From: Variovorax guangxiensis
Lineage (GTDB): Bacteria; Pseudomonadota; Gammaproteobacteria; Burkholderiales; Burkholderiaceae_C
DNA: 64,000 nucleotides
Reading direction: 5' to 3'
Assembly: GCF_003952165.1 (NCBI RefSeq)
Contig: NZ_RXFT01000003.1
Span: 310,001 to 374,000 of the forward strand
This document shows positions 8,164-17,114 of the stretch, piece by piece. The notes beneath the pieces are model-generated. The model did no database searches and was not told the origin of the DNA. It saw nothing but the letters and a program-made list of their open reading frames with translations. Both the position numbers and the translations under genes were made by a program. The first letter of the stretch is position 1. The number at the start of each line of letters is the position of its first letter.

Positions 8164-10214
8164 GACGGCCTCACCAGCAGGTTGCCGTATGCGTCGACCT
8201 CGGCATGGAAGCCGGGCTCCAGCCACACGGTGGTGTCGGCCTGCTCGAGGATGGCCGGCCCGTCGATGCGTGCGGCCACCGGCAGTTCGAGCCGCGCGTA
8301 GCGCAGCGCGTCGTGCCACTGCCCCTGGTGGAACACGCGCTGCGTGCCCAGCGGCGCGGTGCTGCCCTCGCCTTCGGGCGCCAGCACCTTCAGGTCGAAC
8401 TTGGGGCGCACGCCGATGCGCGCATAGCGCAGGTTCATCACGCGGATCGCGATGCCGTCGAGCACGCGGCCGAAGGCTGCGGTGTAGGCGGCCTCGAAAG
8501 CCGAACGGATCGACTCCGCCGTGAGCGGTGCCTGCCCCGCATCGGGCAGCACAACCGGCAGCGTGTGCGTCTGGCCGGCGTAGAGCATGTCGAGCGCAAC
8601 CACCTCGCGCACCTCGTCGAAGCGCACGCCCGACGAATCGAGCCGCTGCTGGCAGCTGGCGGCCAGCTCGTCGATGCGCTGGCGAAGGTCGGCCACGTCC
8701 AGATCGGCCAGCGCCTTGTTGATGGTCTGCACCGCGTCGTGGCGCATGTCCGCGATCACGCAGCCCAGCGCCGAAGTCACGCCGGGGTAGCGCGGCACGA
8801 TGCCGGTGGCCACGCCCACCTCGCGCATCATCGCGCACACGTGCAGCGCGCCGCCGCCGCCGAAGGGCATGTACGCGAAGCGGCGCGGATCGTGCCCGCG
8901 CTCGATCGACACCAGGCGGATCGCGCCGGCCATGCGCGCATTGGCCACGGTGAGGATGGCTTCGGCGGCCGCATGCACGTCGAGCCCCAGCGGACGCGCG
9001 ACGTGTTCCTCGATGGCCTGGTGCGACTTCTGCGCGTCCAGCGCCGCCAGCAGGCCGCCGCCCAGCGGACGGTCCGCCGCGATGCGCCCGAGCAGCACGT
9101 TCGCATCGGTCACCGTGGGCCGCGTGTTGCCGCGCCCGTAGCAGGCGGGCCCCGGCACGCTGCCCGCCGACTCGGGACCGACCTGCAGCATGCCGCTCGC
9201 GTCCACCGACGCGATGGAGCCGCCGCCAGCGCCTATGGTCTCGATCTGGATCATCGGCGAGCGGATCACCATGCCGAACTCGATGGCGGTCTGCGCGGCC
9301 AGCGCGGCCTCGCCGTTGGCCACCAGAGAGACGTCGAAGGAAGTGCCCCCCATATCCCCGGTGATCGCGTTCGGGAAACCCGCCGCGCGCGCGATGGCCG
9401 CGCAGGCGATGACGCCGGCCGCCGGCCCCGACAGCGCGGTGCGCACCGGCAGGTCGCTCGCGGTCTGGCGCGACATCACGCCGCCGTTGCTCTGCACCAC
9501 GAGCAGTTCGCCGCCGAAGCCCTGGGCGCGCAAATCGCCTTCGAGCCGGCCGAGGTAGCTGCCCACCACCGGCTGCAGCGCGGCATTGAGCGTGGCGGTG
9601 GAGCAGCGCTCGAACTCGCGGATCTCGGGCAGCACCTCGCTGGCCGAGGTGACGTGCGGGTTGGGCCACAGCTCGCGCACGGCCGCAACGGCGAGCCGTT
9701 CGTTCTCGGGGTTGGCGTAGGTGTTGATGAAGAACACGCACACGGCCTCGCAGCCGGCGTCCAGCAGCGCGCGCGCCTCGGCGCGCACCTGCTCCAGGTC
9801 GACCGCCGTGTGCAGCGTGCCGTCGGCCAGCACGCGCTCGTCCACCTCGCGGCGCAGGTCGCGCGGCACGACCGGCAGGAAGCTTCCGCGCAGGCCCCAG
9901 GTCCGGGGCCGGTCGCGGCGGCGCATCTCGAGCACGTCGCGGAAGCCCCGCGTGGTGATGATGCCGGTGCGCGCCACCTTGCGTTCGAGCAGCGCATTGG
10001 TGCCCACCGTGGTGCCGTGCACGATGGTGGCGATGGCGCCGGCCGAGTCCGCCACGCGCGCGACACCATTCATGAAGCCGCGCGCCTCCTCGCCGCGCGT
10101 GGAAGGCACCTTGACGATGCGCGCGCTGCCGTTGGCTTCGTCCAGCACGAAGAGATCGGTGAAGGTGCCGCCGACGTCGACGCCGACGACGAGGGAATTG
10201 CCAGGAGAGGTCAT
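8160..10214 (-). CDS. Hydantoinase/oxoprolinase subunit A (HyuA-type)
   Basis: The 684-residue protein starts with V-V-G-V-D-V-G-G-T-F-T-D at about residues 9-20, the phosphate-1 motif of the acetate kinase/Hsp70-like ATPase fold in HyuA and 5-oxoprolinase. H-G-T-T-V-G-T-N-A-L-L-E-R-K and G-D-M-G-G-T-S-F-D-V follow as in the family. With subunit B it should couple ATP hydrolysis to opening a cyclic amide (hydantoin, N-methylhydantoin, 5-oxoproline) or, in relatives, to ketone carboxylation. Its start overlaps the stop of the B gene (ATGA) and its end overlaps the isochorismatase-fold gene. No third (acetone-carboxylase gamma-like) subunit is present, which favours hydrolase over carboxylase. 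Confidence 0.93.
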   Translation of the reverse strand: MTSPGNSLVVGVDVGGTFTDLFVLDEANGSARIVKVPSTRGEEARGFMNGVARVADSAGAIATIVHGTTVGTNALLERKVARTGIITTRGFRDVLEMRRRDRPRTWGLRGSFLPVVPRDLRREVDERVLADGTLHTAVDLEQVRAEARALLDAGCEAVCVFFINTYANPENERLAVAAVRELWPNPHVTSASEVLPEIREFERCSTATLNAALQPVVGSYLGRLEGDLRAQGFGGELLVVQSNGGVMSRQTASDLPVRTALSGPAAGVIACAAIARAAGFPNAITGDMGGTSFDVSLVANGEAALAAQTAIEFGMVIRSPMIQIETIGAGGGSIASVDASGMLQVGPESAGSVPGPACYGRGNTRPTVTDANVLLGRIAADRPLGGGLLAALDAQKSHQAIEEHVARPLGLDVHAAAEAILTVANARMAGAIRLVSIERGHDPRRFAYMPFGGGGALHVCAMMREVGVATGIVPRYPGVTSALGCVIADMRHDAVQTINKALADLDVADLRQRIDELAASCQQRLDSSGVRFDEVREVVALDMLYAGQTHTLPVVLPDAGQAPLTAESIRSAFEAAYTAAFGRVLDGIAIRVMNLRYARIGVRPKFDLKVLAPEGEGSTAPLGTQRVFHQGQWHDALRYARLELPVAARIDGPAILEQADTTVWLEPGFHAEVDAYGNLLVRPS

Positions 10215-11908
10215 TCGGATACTTTCTTCGTCTTGTCGCTGCTCACATAGCCCATGGCCGCGTCGGCCTCGCGCTGCGCAGGGGTCCGCTCGGCCGCGGG
10301 GCCCCAGCCGCCGCCGCCGGGGGTTTCGAGGCGCACGCGCTCGCCGCGCGCCAGCGCGATGCCGCGCATCTTCGACACCATGGGGGGCGTGTGCCATTGG
10401 CCGGCGTTCTCGTAGCGGAACACGTTGAGCGCGCCCGCCCCTCCGCCCGCGATGCCCTTGGGCGGCGAGGTGCCGCGCTCGCCGAAGACGAACACCTCGG
10501 CGTCCTTCTCGAGCAGCTCGATCTCGTACACGGCTCCCAGTCCGCCGCGATGCCGGCCGTCGCCGCCGGAGTCGGGGCGAAGCGACCATTCGGTGAAGCG
10601 CACCGGGTACGCGGCCTCGAGGATCTCCAGCGGCGGGATCGTCGCGGTCGAGATGGGCGCGTTGCCGTGCGCGAGGCCGTCGCCGTCGGAGTGGCCGCCG
10701 TGCCCGCCGCCGAAGAAGCTGAACATCACCCAGCGCTGGCCTTCGCGGCCCTTGTCGCTGCGGTGGCCGGCGATCGACAGCGCGTTGATGGTGCCGTAGG
10801 CCTGGGCCACGGCGCGCGCGGGGTCGGCCTGCGCGGCGGCGCTGAAGATCACGTCGATCATGCGCAGGATGGTCTCGGTGTAGCCACCCACCGGGCGCGG
10901 GCGCTCGGCGCTGATCACCAGCCGCGCGGGAATGACGAAGTCCACCGCGTCGAGCACGCCGGCATTGGCCGGCACGTCGGGGAACAGGTGCTTCAGCGCC
11001 ACGTAGCAGGCGGCCACCGCGGTGGCGCGCGAGATGTTCACCGGGCCCGCGCATTGCGCCGAGGTGCGGGAGAAGTCCAGCGTGAGCCGGTCGCCGGCCA
11101 CCGTCATGTCGAGCGCGATGGTCAGCGGCTCGTTGACGATGCCGTCGTTGTCCAGCACGTCCTCGACGCTGTAGCGGCCGTCGGGCAGCGAGGCGATGTG
11201 CGAGCGCATCAGGCGCAGCGCGCGGCCGCGCAGCTCGCCCAGCGCATGGAGCACCAGCTCGTCGCCGTACTCGTCGAGCAGGCCGTCCAGGCGCTTCGCG
11301 CCCAGCTCCAGCGCCGCGAGCTGGCCGTTCAGGTCGCCCCACAGGCTGTCGGGCAGGCGCGTGTTGGCCTGCAGGATGGCCAGCACGTCGCCGTCGAGCA
11401 CGCCGTTGCGCACGATGCGCACCGGCGGGATCTGCACCGCCTCCTGCCAGCACTCGGTGGCCGCGGGGTTGTAGTTGCCCGGCACCGCGCCGCCCACGTC
11501 GTGCCAGTGCGCGGCGGAGGCCATGTGGCAGTACAGCTTGCCGTTGCGGAAGAAGGGCTTCACCAGCTTGAAGTCGTTGGCGTGCGTGCCGCCGTCGTAG
11601 GCGTCGTTGCTGATCCAGATGTCGCCGTCCCTCATGCCGCCGCGCGGCTCGGCCGCCTTGACCGTGGCGCGCACGGCAAAGGCCATGGCGCCCACGAAGA
11701 CCGGCAGGCCCGACTTGCCCTGCACCAGCGTGTCGCCGGTGGCGGCGTCGTACAGGCCGTGGCAGGCGTCGTGCGCCTCGGCAATGATGGGATTGAACGC
11801 GCTGCGGTAGAGCGTGGCGTCCATCTCGTCGGCCACCTGCTCGAGGCGGCCGCGCAGCACGGCGAGCGTGACGGGGTCGATGGTTGTGGTGGAGGAAGTC
11901 TCAGGCAT
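10211..11908 (-). CDS. Hydantoinase/oxoprolinase subunit B (HyuB-type)
   Basis: This is a 565-residue HyuB family protein. It shows I-D-P-V-T-L-A-V-L-R-G-R-L near the N-terminus, then S-N-D-A-Y-D-G-G-T-H-A-N-D, H-W-H-D-V-G-G-A-V-P-G, and a Gly-rich tail with G-G-G-G-W-G-P. These conserved Asp and His residues line the metal-dependent hydrolytic site. It forms a complex with the A subunit encoded immediately downstream. Its first codons are read across the last eight bases of the LeuD-like gene, which points to translational coupling along the operon. The ring substrate is not determined by sequence. Confidence 0.92.
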   Translation of the reverse strand: MPETSSTTTIDPVTLAVLRGRLEQVADEMDATLYRSAFNPIIAEAHDACHGLYDAATGDTLVQGKSGLPVFVGAMAFAVRATVKAAEPRGGMRDGDIWISNDAYDGGTHANDFKLVKPFFRNGKLYCHMASAAHWHDVGGAVPGNYNPAATECWQEAVQIPPVRIVRNGVLDGDVLAILQANTRLPDSLWGDLNGQLAALELGAKRLDGLLDEYGDELVLHALGELRGRALRLMRSHIASLPDGRYSVEDVLDNDGIVNEPLTIALDMTVAGDRLTLDFSRTSAQCAGPVNISRATAVAACYVALKHLFPDVPANAGVLDAVDFVIPARLVISAERPRPVGGYTETILRMIDVIFSAAAQADPARAVAQAYGTINALSIAGHRSDKGREGQRWVMFSFFGGGHGGHSDGDGLAHGNAPISTATIPPLEILEAAYPVRFTEWSLRPDSGGDGRHRGGLGAVYEIELLEKDAEVFVFGERGTSPPKGIAGGGAGALNVFRYENAGQWHTPPMVSKMRGIALARGERVRLETPGGGGWGPAAERTPAQREADAAMGYVSSDKTKKVSE

Positions 11909-12449
11909 CGATGGCTTTCTTCGAGGCGGGGCGGCCAGTACGCTGGCGCAGCTGGTTCAGCAGTCCGCCGGCGCGGACCATGTCCATGAGGAACCCGGGC
12001 ACCGGTTCGCAGGCCAGCGGCCTGCCGTCCGGTCCGATGACTCCGGGCAGCGTGGCGTCGAGCGCTATACGGTCACCCTCGGCCAGGGTCTCGGCCTGCG
12101 CGCAGGTCAGCAGCAGCAGGCCCACGTTGAAGGCGTTGCGGAAGTACAGGCCGCTGTACGACGGCGCGATCACCGCCCTCACGCCCAGGTGGACGAGCAC
12201 CGCGGCGGCCTGCTCCCGCGAGGAGCCGATGCCGAAGTTGGGGCCGGCCACGATCACGTCGCCGCGCTGCACGCCGGCGGCGAAATCGGGGCGCACGGCC
12301 TCGAGGCAGTGCCTGGCGATGATGTCGATGCCGTGCTTCATGGCGTGGCCCGGCGCGAGCAGGTCAGTGTCGATGTCGGCACCGAGCCGCCAGACGCGGT
12401 GGGTGGCGTGCGTGGCGTCCGTGGTGTGCGTGGTGTTTGGGGCGCTCAT
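11901..12449 (-). CDS. Aconitase-family hydro-lyase small subunit (LeuD/DmdB-like)
   Basis: The 182-residue protein has D-I-D-T-D-L-L-A-P-G near residue 28 and N-F-G-I-G-S-S-R-E-Q-A, the substrate-binding loop of the swivel subunit of the aconitase superfamily. Classical LeuD has G-C-G-S-S-R-E-H; the Q here is common in homoaconitase-like and dimethylmaleate or maleate hydratase-type subunits. It pairs with the large subunit whose gene precedes it with a four-base overlap. The pair sits among catabolic genes rather than next to leuB or leuA, so a role in leucine synthesis is unlikely. The Thr/His-rich start before residue 18 is probably a disordered leader. Confidence 0.87.
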   Translation of the reverse strand: MSAPNTTHTTDATHATHRVWRLGADIDTDLLAPGHAMKHGIDIIARHCLEAVRPDFAAGVQRGDVIVAGPNFGIGSSREQAAAVLVHLGVRAVIAPSYSGLYFRNAFNVGLLLLTCAQAETLAEGDRIALDATLPGVIGPDGRPLACEPVPGFLMDMVRAGGLLNQLRQRTGRPASKKAIDA

Positions 12450-13762
12450 GCCAGCACCTCGCGCGGATCGGTCACGCGGCCGCGCAGCGCAGCTGCCGCC
12501 ACGGTGTAGGGCGAGCCCAGGTACACCTGCGCGCTGGGCGAGCCCATGCGGCCCTTGAAGTTGCGCGCCGTGGTCGAGATGACGGTGATGTCGTCGCCCA
12601 TCGGGTCGCCGTAGCCCGAGCAGGCTCCGCACGCGGTCGGGAAGAGCTCAGCACCCGCCTCCGTCAGCGCCTGCAGCACGCCCTCGGCGCGCGCGCGCTC
12701 CTGGTCCTGGATGCTCGCGGGCGCGACGATCAGCCGGATGCCTGCCGCCACCTTGTGCCCGCGCAGCACCTGCGCCGCCGCCCGCAGGTCGTCGAGCTTG
12801 GCGCCGGTGCATGCGCCGATGTAGGCCACGTCGACCGGCGTGCCGGCGTAGTGGCTCACCCCGCGCGAGTTGGCGGGGCTGTGCGGCGCGGCCACGTGCG
12901 GCTCGAGCGCGGCCGCGTCGAAGCGGTAGCGCGTGAGCTCGGCGCCGTCGTCGGTGAACCACGCCGACGTGTCGGCCGGCGGCGCGCCGGCCTCGGCGAG
13001 GAAGGCGGCGGTGGTGTCGTCCGGCGCGATCAGGCCGGCCTGCGCGCCGAGCTCCGCGCTCATGTTCGACAGCGTCATGCGCTCCTGCATCGACAGCGCA
13101 GCCACCGCGGGCCCGGCGAACTCCACCGCCTGGTAGCGCCCGCCGTTCATGCCGAAGCGGCCGATCATGTGCAGCATCATGTCCTTGGCGGTGACGCCTG
13201 CGGGCAGCGCGCCGTCCCACCACATCTGGAGGGTCTCGGGCACACGCAGCCAGATCTCGCCGGTGACCACCACGCCCAGCATCTCGGTGCTGCCCACGCC
13301 GAACATGTAGGCGCCGAAGGCACCGCCCGTGGGCGAGTGCGAGTCGCCCCCCACGCACAGCATGCCGGGGCGGATGTGCCCGTGCTGCGGCACCACCACA
13401 TGGCAGATGCCCTGGCTGTCGTACACGTGCGGCAGCGCCTGGTCGCGCGCCCATTCGCGTGCGATGCGCACGATGCGGCGCGAGTCGTCGTCGCGCTCGG
13501 GCACGTAGTGGTCCATCACCAGCACGATGCGCGATGGGTCCCAGATCTGCGCGCCCAGTTCCTCGAGCATGGGCTTGAGCCGGCGCGGACCCGAGGAGTC
13601 GTGGAACATGGCCAGGTCGACGCCGCAGGTCACGATCTCGCCCACCGCCACGTGCTCGCGGCCGCTGGCGCGCGCGATGAGCTTCTGCGCGAGCGTCTGC
13701 GGCCGGGCTTGCCCGGCCCGGGTTGCGGCCACCTGTGCGCGGGTTGCTGCGGGCGTGCTCAT
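12446..13762 (-). CDS. Aconitase-family hydro-lyase large subunit (LeuC/DmdA-like)
   Basis: The start at 13762 overlaps the stop of the Bug receptor gene (ATGA) and gives 438 residues. The three [4Fe-4S] ligands are present: Cys318 in G-A-C-T-G and Cys378/Cys381 in A-C-G-A-C-S-G, with the usual 60-residue spacing. G-G-D-S-H-S-P-T-G-G-A-F-G is the conserved substrate region. With the small subunit it should reversibly hydrate an unsaturated di- or tricarboxylate such as a substituted maleate or itaconate. Placement between a carboxylate receptor and a cyclic-amide hydrolase suggests a catabolic hydratase, not isopropylmalate isomerase. The substrate is inferred only. Confidence 0.88.
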   Translation of the reverse strand: MSTPAATRAQVAATRAGQARPQTLAQKLIARASGREHVAVGEIVTCGVDLAMFHDSSGPRRLKPMLEELGAQIWDPSRIVLVMDHYVPERDDDSRRIVRIAREWARDQALPHVYDSQGICHVVVPQHGHIRPGMLCVGGDSHSPTGGAFGAYMFGVGSTEMLGVVVTGEIWLRVPETLQMWWDGALPAGVTAKDMMLHMIGRFGMNGGRYQAVEFAGPAVAALSMQERMTLSNMSAELGAQAGLIAPDDTTAAFLAEAGAPPADTSAWFTDDGAELTRYRFDAAALEPHVAAPHSPANSRGVSHYAGTPVDVAYIGACTGAKLDDLRAAAQVLRGHKVAAGIRLIVAPASIQDQERARAEGVLQALTEAGAELFPTACGACSGYGDPMGDDITVISTTARNFKGRMGSPSAQVYLGSPYTVAAAALRGRVTDPREVLA

Positions 13763-14637
13763 TCGGGCTTGGCTCCGGAGAACTTCACCACCTTGGCCCA
13801 GCGCGGGATCTCGCTCTGCACGAAGGCCGTGAACTGCTCGGGCGAGTTGCCGACCGGTATGGCGCCCTCGGTGTCCAGGCGCTTGAGCATGTCGGGCTGC
13901 TGCAGCGCATGGCGAGCCGCATCGCTGAGCTTGCGCGACACGTCCGCCGGCAGGCGCGCAGGGCCGAAGAGACCGAACCATGCGCTCGATTCGTAGCCCG
14001 GCAGGGCCTCGGCGATGGCAGGCACGTCGGGGAACGCGGGCAGGCGTTTGGCCGTGGTGACGCCCAGCGCCCTGAGCTTGCCGGCCTGGATGTGCGCCTT
14101 GATGTTGCCCACAGCCGCGAACATCAACTGCACCTGGCCGGCCAGCAGGTCCTGCACCGCGGGCGCGGTTCCCTTGTACGGGATGTTCACGATGTCCACG
14201 CCCGACTGCATCTTGAAGGCCTCGCCCGCCATGTGCAGCGACGAGCCCACCGCGCCGATCGCGAAATTGAGCTGGCCCGGCCTGGCCTTGGCGAGCGCGG
14301 TGAAGTCCTTCACCGGATCGAAGGGCAGCGACGGGTACAGCGTGGCGTTGATGGCATGGCTGGTGAAGCTCATCAGCAGCGTGTTGCCATCGGGCGCGGC
14401 CTTGGCGACGGCGTCGGCGGCGATGTTGCCGCCGGCGCCGGGCTTGTTCTCGACGATCACGGTGCGGCCCAGCGCGGGGCCCATGCTGACGGCGATCGAG
14501 CGGGCCAGCGTATCGGTCGAGCCGCCCGCCGGCGCGCCGACGAGGATGCGCACCGGCGCATTGCCGAGCTGCGCCCGGGCAGCGGCGGCGAAGGCCAGCG
14601 CGGCGGGTGCGATGAGGATGTCGCGGCGATGGATCAT
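13759..14637 (-). CDS. Bug/TctC family tripartite-tricarboxylate receptor, apparently internally deleted
   Basis: The 292-residue protein has a twin-arginine-like signal (R-R-D-I-L, cleavage near A-R-A-Q at 20-23) and family blocks G-G-S-T-D-T-L-A-R, P-G-A-G-G-N-I-A, A-P-D-G-N-T-L-L, G-S-S-L-H-M-A-G and N-I-P-Y-K-G. Bug proteins bind carboxylates and similar solutes in the periplasm. After D-P-V-K-D-F-T (residues 107-113) the sequence jumps straight to A-L-A-K-A-R-P-G-Q-L. Relatives usually carry about 25-30 residues between these blocks, and the length is correspondingly short of the usual ~320. No tctA or tctB genes lie nearby, so it may act with another transporter or as a sensor. Confidence 0.88.
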   Translation of the reverse strand: MIHRRDILIAPAALAFAAAARAQLGNAPVRILVGAPAGGSTDTLARSIAVSMGPALGRTVIVENKPGAGGNIAADAVAKAAPDGNTLLMSFTSHAINATLYPSLPFDPVKDFTALAKARPGQLNFAIGAVGSSLHMAGEAFKMQSGVDIVNIPYKGTAPAVQDLLAGQVQLMFAAVGNIKAHIQAGKLRALGVTTAKRLPAFPDVPAIAEALPGYESSAWFGLFGPARLPADVSRKLSDAARHALQQPDMLKRLDTEGAIPVGNSPEQFTAFVQSEIPRWAKVVKFSGAKPE

Positions 14638-14672
14638 GGAGTTTCCTTGTTGTCTCGTTGTTCTTCGGCGCT

Positions 14673-15383
14673 TCACAGGCCCAGGTAGGCGCGCCGCAGT
14701 TCGTCGCTTTGCAGCAGCTCGTCGGGCTTGCCCGAGAAGCGCACGCTGCCGTTCTCCAGCACGTAGGCGCGGTCTGCGATCTCCAGCGACTGGCCCACGT
14801 TCTGCTCGACCAGCAGCACTGCGAGGCCGCCGTCGCGCAGCTCGCGGATCAGCGTGAACATCTCCTCCACCAGCAGCGGAGAAAGGCCGAGCGAAGGCTC
14901 GTCGAGGATCAGCAGCACCGGCTCGGCCATGAGCCCGCGCGCGATGGCCAGCATCTGCTGCTCGCCGCCGCTCATGGTGCCGGCGTGCTGCGTCATGCGC
15001 TCGCGCAGGCGCGGGAAGATGTGGAACATCTTCTCGAGGTTGGCCGCGCGCCGCTCGCGGGCGCGGGTGAAGGAGCCGAGTTCGAGGTTCTCGAGCACGC
15101 TGAGGTTGGGGAACACCTTGCGGCCCTCGGGCACCTGGATGAGGCCGGCCTTCACCACCTCGCGGTAGTGGGCCCCGGTGAGGTCCCGCCCGTCGAAGCG
15201 CACGCTGCCGGCCCAGGTGGGTACGAGGCCGCACACCATCTTGTTGAGCGTCGACTTGCCCGCGCCGTTGCTGCCGAGCAGCGCGACCATCTCGCCGGCA
15301 TCGACCTGCAGGTCGACGCCGCGCAGCACTTCCACGCGGCCGTAGCCGCCGCGCAATCCGCGGATTTCGAGCAAGGGGTTCAT
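14673..15383 (-). CDS. Branched-chain-type ABC transporter ATP-binding protein (LivF-like)
   Basis: The 236-residue ATPase has Walker A G-S-N-G-A-G-K-S-T at residues 37-45, signature M-S-G-G-E-Q-Q-M-L, Walker B L-L-I-L-D-E-P and the LivF-typical V-E-Q-N-V switch region. It is one of two ATPases of a Liv/HAAT-type importer; members of this class bring in amino acids, amides, urea and aromatic or dicarboxylic compounds. The start overlaps the stop of the LivG-like gene by four bases. Being in one operon with ring-opening and lyase genes, it probably imports their substrate. Confidence 0.93.
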   Translation of the reverse strand: MNPLLEIRGLRGGYGRVEVLRGVDLQVDAGEMVALLGSNGAGKSTLNKMVCGLVPTWAGSVRFDGRDLTGAHYREVVKAGLIQVPEGRKVFPNLSVLENLELGSFTRARERRAANLEKMFHIFPRLRERMTQHAGTMSGGEQQMLAIARGLMAEPVLLILDEPSLGLSPLLVEEMFTLIRELRDGGLAVLLVEQNVGQSLEIADRAYVLENGSVRFSGKPDELLQSDELRRAYLGL

Positions 15384-16141
15384 GCGCCCGCTCCCGCGGC
15401 GGCCTTGCGCAGGCGCGCCGCCGTGCCGTGGCCCAGGTAAGCCTCGACGACGCGCTCGTCGGAGGTCACCTGCGCCGGGTTGCCTTCGGCGATCAGCCGG
15501 CCCTGCGCCAGCACCCATACGTGTTCGGCCAGGTTCATCACGGCCTGCATGACGTGTTCGATCATCAGCACGGTCACGCCGCTGTCGGCGATGCCGCGCA
15601 CCACCGGCAGCATGTCGGCGATCTCCTGAGGGTTGAGGCCTGCGAGCACTTCGTCGAGCAGCAGCAGCCGGGGCCGCGTGGCGAGCGCGCGGGCGAGTTC
15701 GAGCCGCTTGCGGCCGGCCACGGTGAGGTCGGAGGCCGGCTTGTCGAGCTGCGGCGCCAGGCCCACGCGCAGCGCCACCGCCTCGGCGCTGGCCAGCGCC
15801 TGGGCGCGGCTGCGCACGTGCAGGTGCGCGCCCACGGCGATGTTCTCGCGCACGGTCTGCGCGGCGAAGGGCTTCACGATCTGGAAGGTGCGCGTCATGC
15901 CGAGCACGGCGTTGCGGTGCGGCTCGCGGCCGGTGATGTCCTGCCCGGCAAAGCGCACGGTGCCGGCATCAGGGCGTAGGAAGCCCGACATCAGCGCGAA
16001 CAGCGTCGTCTTGCCCGCGCCGTTGGGGCCGATCAGCGCGGTGAGGCTGCCCTCCTTCACCGACAGGCTCACGCCCTGCACGGCCTTCAGGCCGCCGAAG
16101 GAGCGCGAGATGCCGTCGAGCTGCAACAGGGGTTCAGTCAT
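15380..16141 (-). CDS. Branched-chain-type ABC transporter ATP-binding protein (LivG-like)
   Basis: The 253-residue ATPase carries Walker A G-P-N-G-A-G-K-T-T, Walker B L-L-L-L-D-E-V-L-A-G-L and the C-terminal extension after the H-loop (I-E-H-V-M) typical of LivG. The signature reads L-T-V-A-G-R-K-R-L-E-L-A rather than the standard L-S-G-G-Q; this variant occurs in some LivG proteins. It overlaps the LivM-like gene by eight bases and the LivF-like gene by four, so all importer parts are translationally coupled. Confidence 0.93.
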   Translation of the reverse strand: MTEPLLQLDGISRSFGGLKAVQGVSLSVKEGSLTALIGPNGAGKTTLFALMSGFLRPDAGTVRFAGQDITGREPHRNAVLGMTRTFQIVKPFAAQTVRENIAVGAHLHVRSRAQALASAEAVALRVGLAPQLDKPASDLTVAGRKRLELARALATRPRLLLLDEVLAGLNPQEIADMLPVVRGIADSGVTVLMIEHVMQAVMNLAEHVWVLAQGRLIAEGNPAQVTSDERVVEAYLGHGTAARLRKAAAGAGA

Positions 16142-17114
16142 CGCGGCCTCCCTTCGCCTTCCACAGCTGTCGCACCGACAGCCCCAGGCCCGCCACGCCG
16201 CGCGGCAGGAAGATCACGATGAGCACCAGCACCGCGCCGTAGATGACCATGTTGATGCCCGGCAGCTCGCCGAACAGGTTGCGCGTGAAGTCCGACAGCA
16301 GGTGCAGCACCGCCGCGCCCAGCACCGGCCCCCACAGCGTGCCCATGCCGCCCACGATGGCGGCGACCAGCGCCTCCACCGAGGTGACGGGGCCGTAGGC
16401 GATGCCCGCGTCGATGTACTGGAACACCTGCACGTAGAAGGCACCGGCCGCACCCATGAAGGCCGCCGACAGCCCGATGGCCGCGAGCTTGACGCGGAAC
16501 GGGTTCACGCCCACGGCGCGCGCGGCGTCCTCGTTGTCGCGCACAGCCTGCAGGTAGGCGCCGAAGCGGCCGTTGCGCAGCCACCATGTCACCAGCAGCG
16601 CGATGACCACCATCGCCAGCACCACCCACAGGTAGCCCGCGCGCGAGGCGAACTGCATGTTCGCCACCGATTCGCGCAGCGGCACCATGAGGCCCACGCC
16701 GCCGCCGGTGAACGAGACCGAGGTCGCGAGGATGCGGAACACCTCCGCGAAGGCCAGCGTGACGAGCGCGAAGTACGAGCCCTTCAGGCCGTAGCGGAAG
16801 GTCAGCGCGCCGACGAAAAGGCCCACCAGCGCGCTGCCCGCGATGGCCAGCGGCAGCGCGACCCACGCGTTGATGCCGCCCTGCAGCTGCGCGATGGCCT
16901 GGATGTACGCGCCCGTACCGAAGAACAGCGCATGCCCGAACGAGAACTGCCCGCCGAAGCCGCCGAGAATGTTCCAGGCCTGCGCGATGAGCGTGGCGTA
17001 CAGCGCCATCATCACGAAGTTGAGCATCACGCCCGACTGGGTGACGAGAGGCACGCAGCCGATGACGACCGCGAAGAGGGCAATGCCCGCAAGTTGCTTC
17101 ATGCCGGCGTTCAT
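16134..17114 (-). CDS. Branched-chain-type ABC transporter permease (LivM-like)
   Basis: This is a 326-residue, very hydrophobic protein with about ten predicted membrane segments and the LivM family block F-S-F-G-H-A-L-F-F-G-T-G-A-Y. The cytoplasmic R-D-N-E-D-A-A-R-A-V-G loop is the region that contacts the ATPases. It pairs with the LivH-like permease whose stop codon overlaps its start by four bases. A second Met at residue 5 is an alternative start. Confidence 0.92.
   Translation of the reverse strand: MNAGMKQLAGIALFAVVIGCVPLVTQSGVMLNFVMMALYATLIAQAWNILGGFGGQFSFGHALFFGTGAYIQAIAQLQGGINAWVALPLAIAGSALVGLFVGALTFRYGLKGSYFALVTLAFAEVFRILATSVSFTGGGVGLMVPLRESVANMQFASRAGYLWVVLAMVVIALLVTWWLRNGRFGAYLQAVRDNEDAARAVGVNPFRVKLAAIGLSAAFMGAAGAFYVQVFQYIDAGIAYGPVTSVEALVAAIVGGMGTLWGPVLGAAVLHLLSDFTRNLFGELPGINMVIYGAVLVLIVIFLPRGVAGLGLSVRQLWKAKGGRDD

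Noticed and set aside
6161..11989. Long plus-strand frames opposite the HyuAB and flavoprotein genes
   Set aside because: Low-complexity composition and no family similarity; the minus-strand proteins are complete and recognisable.
12446..13762. Leucine-biosynthetic leuCD assignment
   Set aside because: Not linked to leuA or leuB, embedded in a catabolic operon, and the small subunit has the G-S-S-R-E-Q variant. A catabolic hydro-lyase is more likely.
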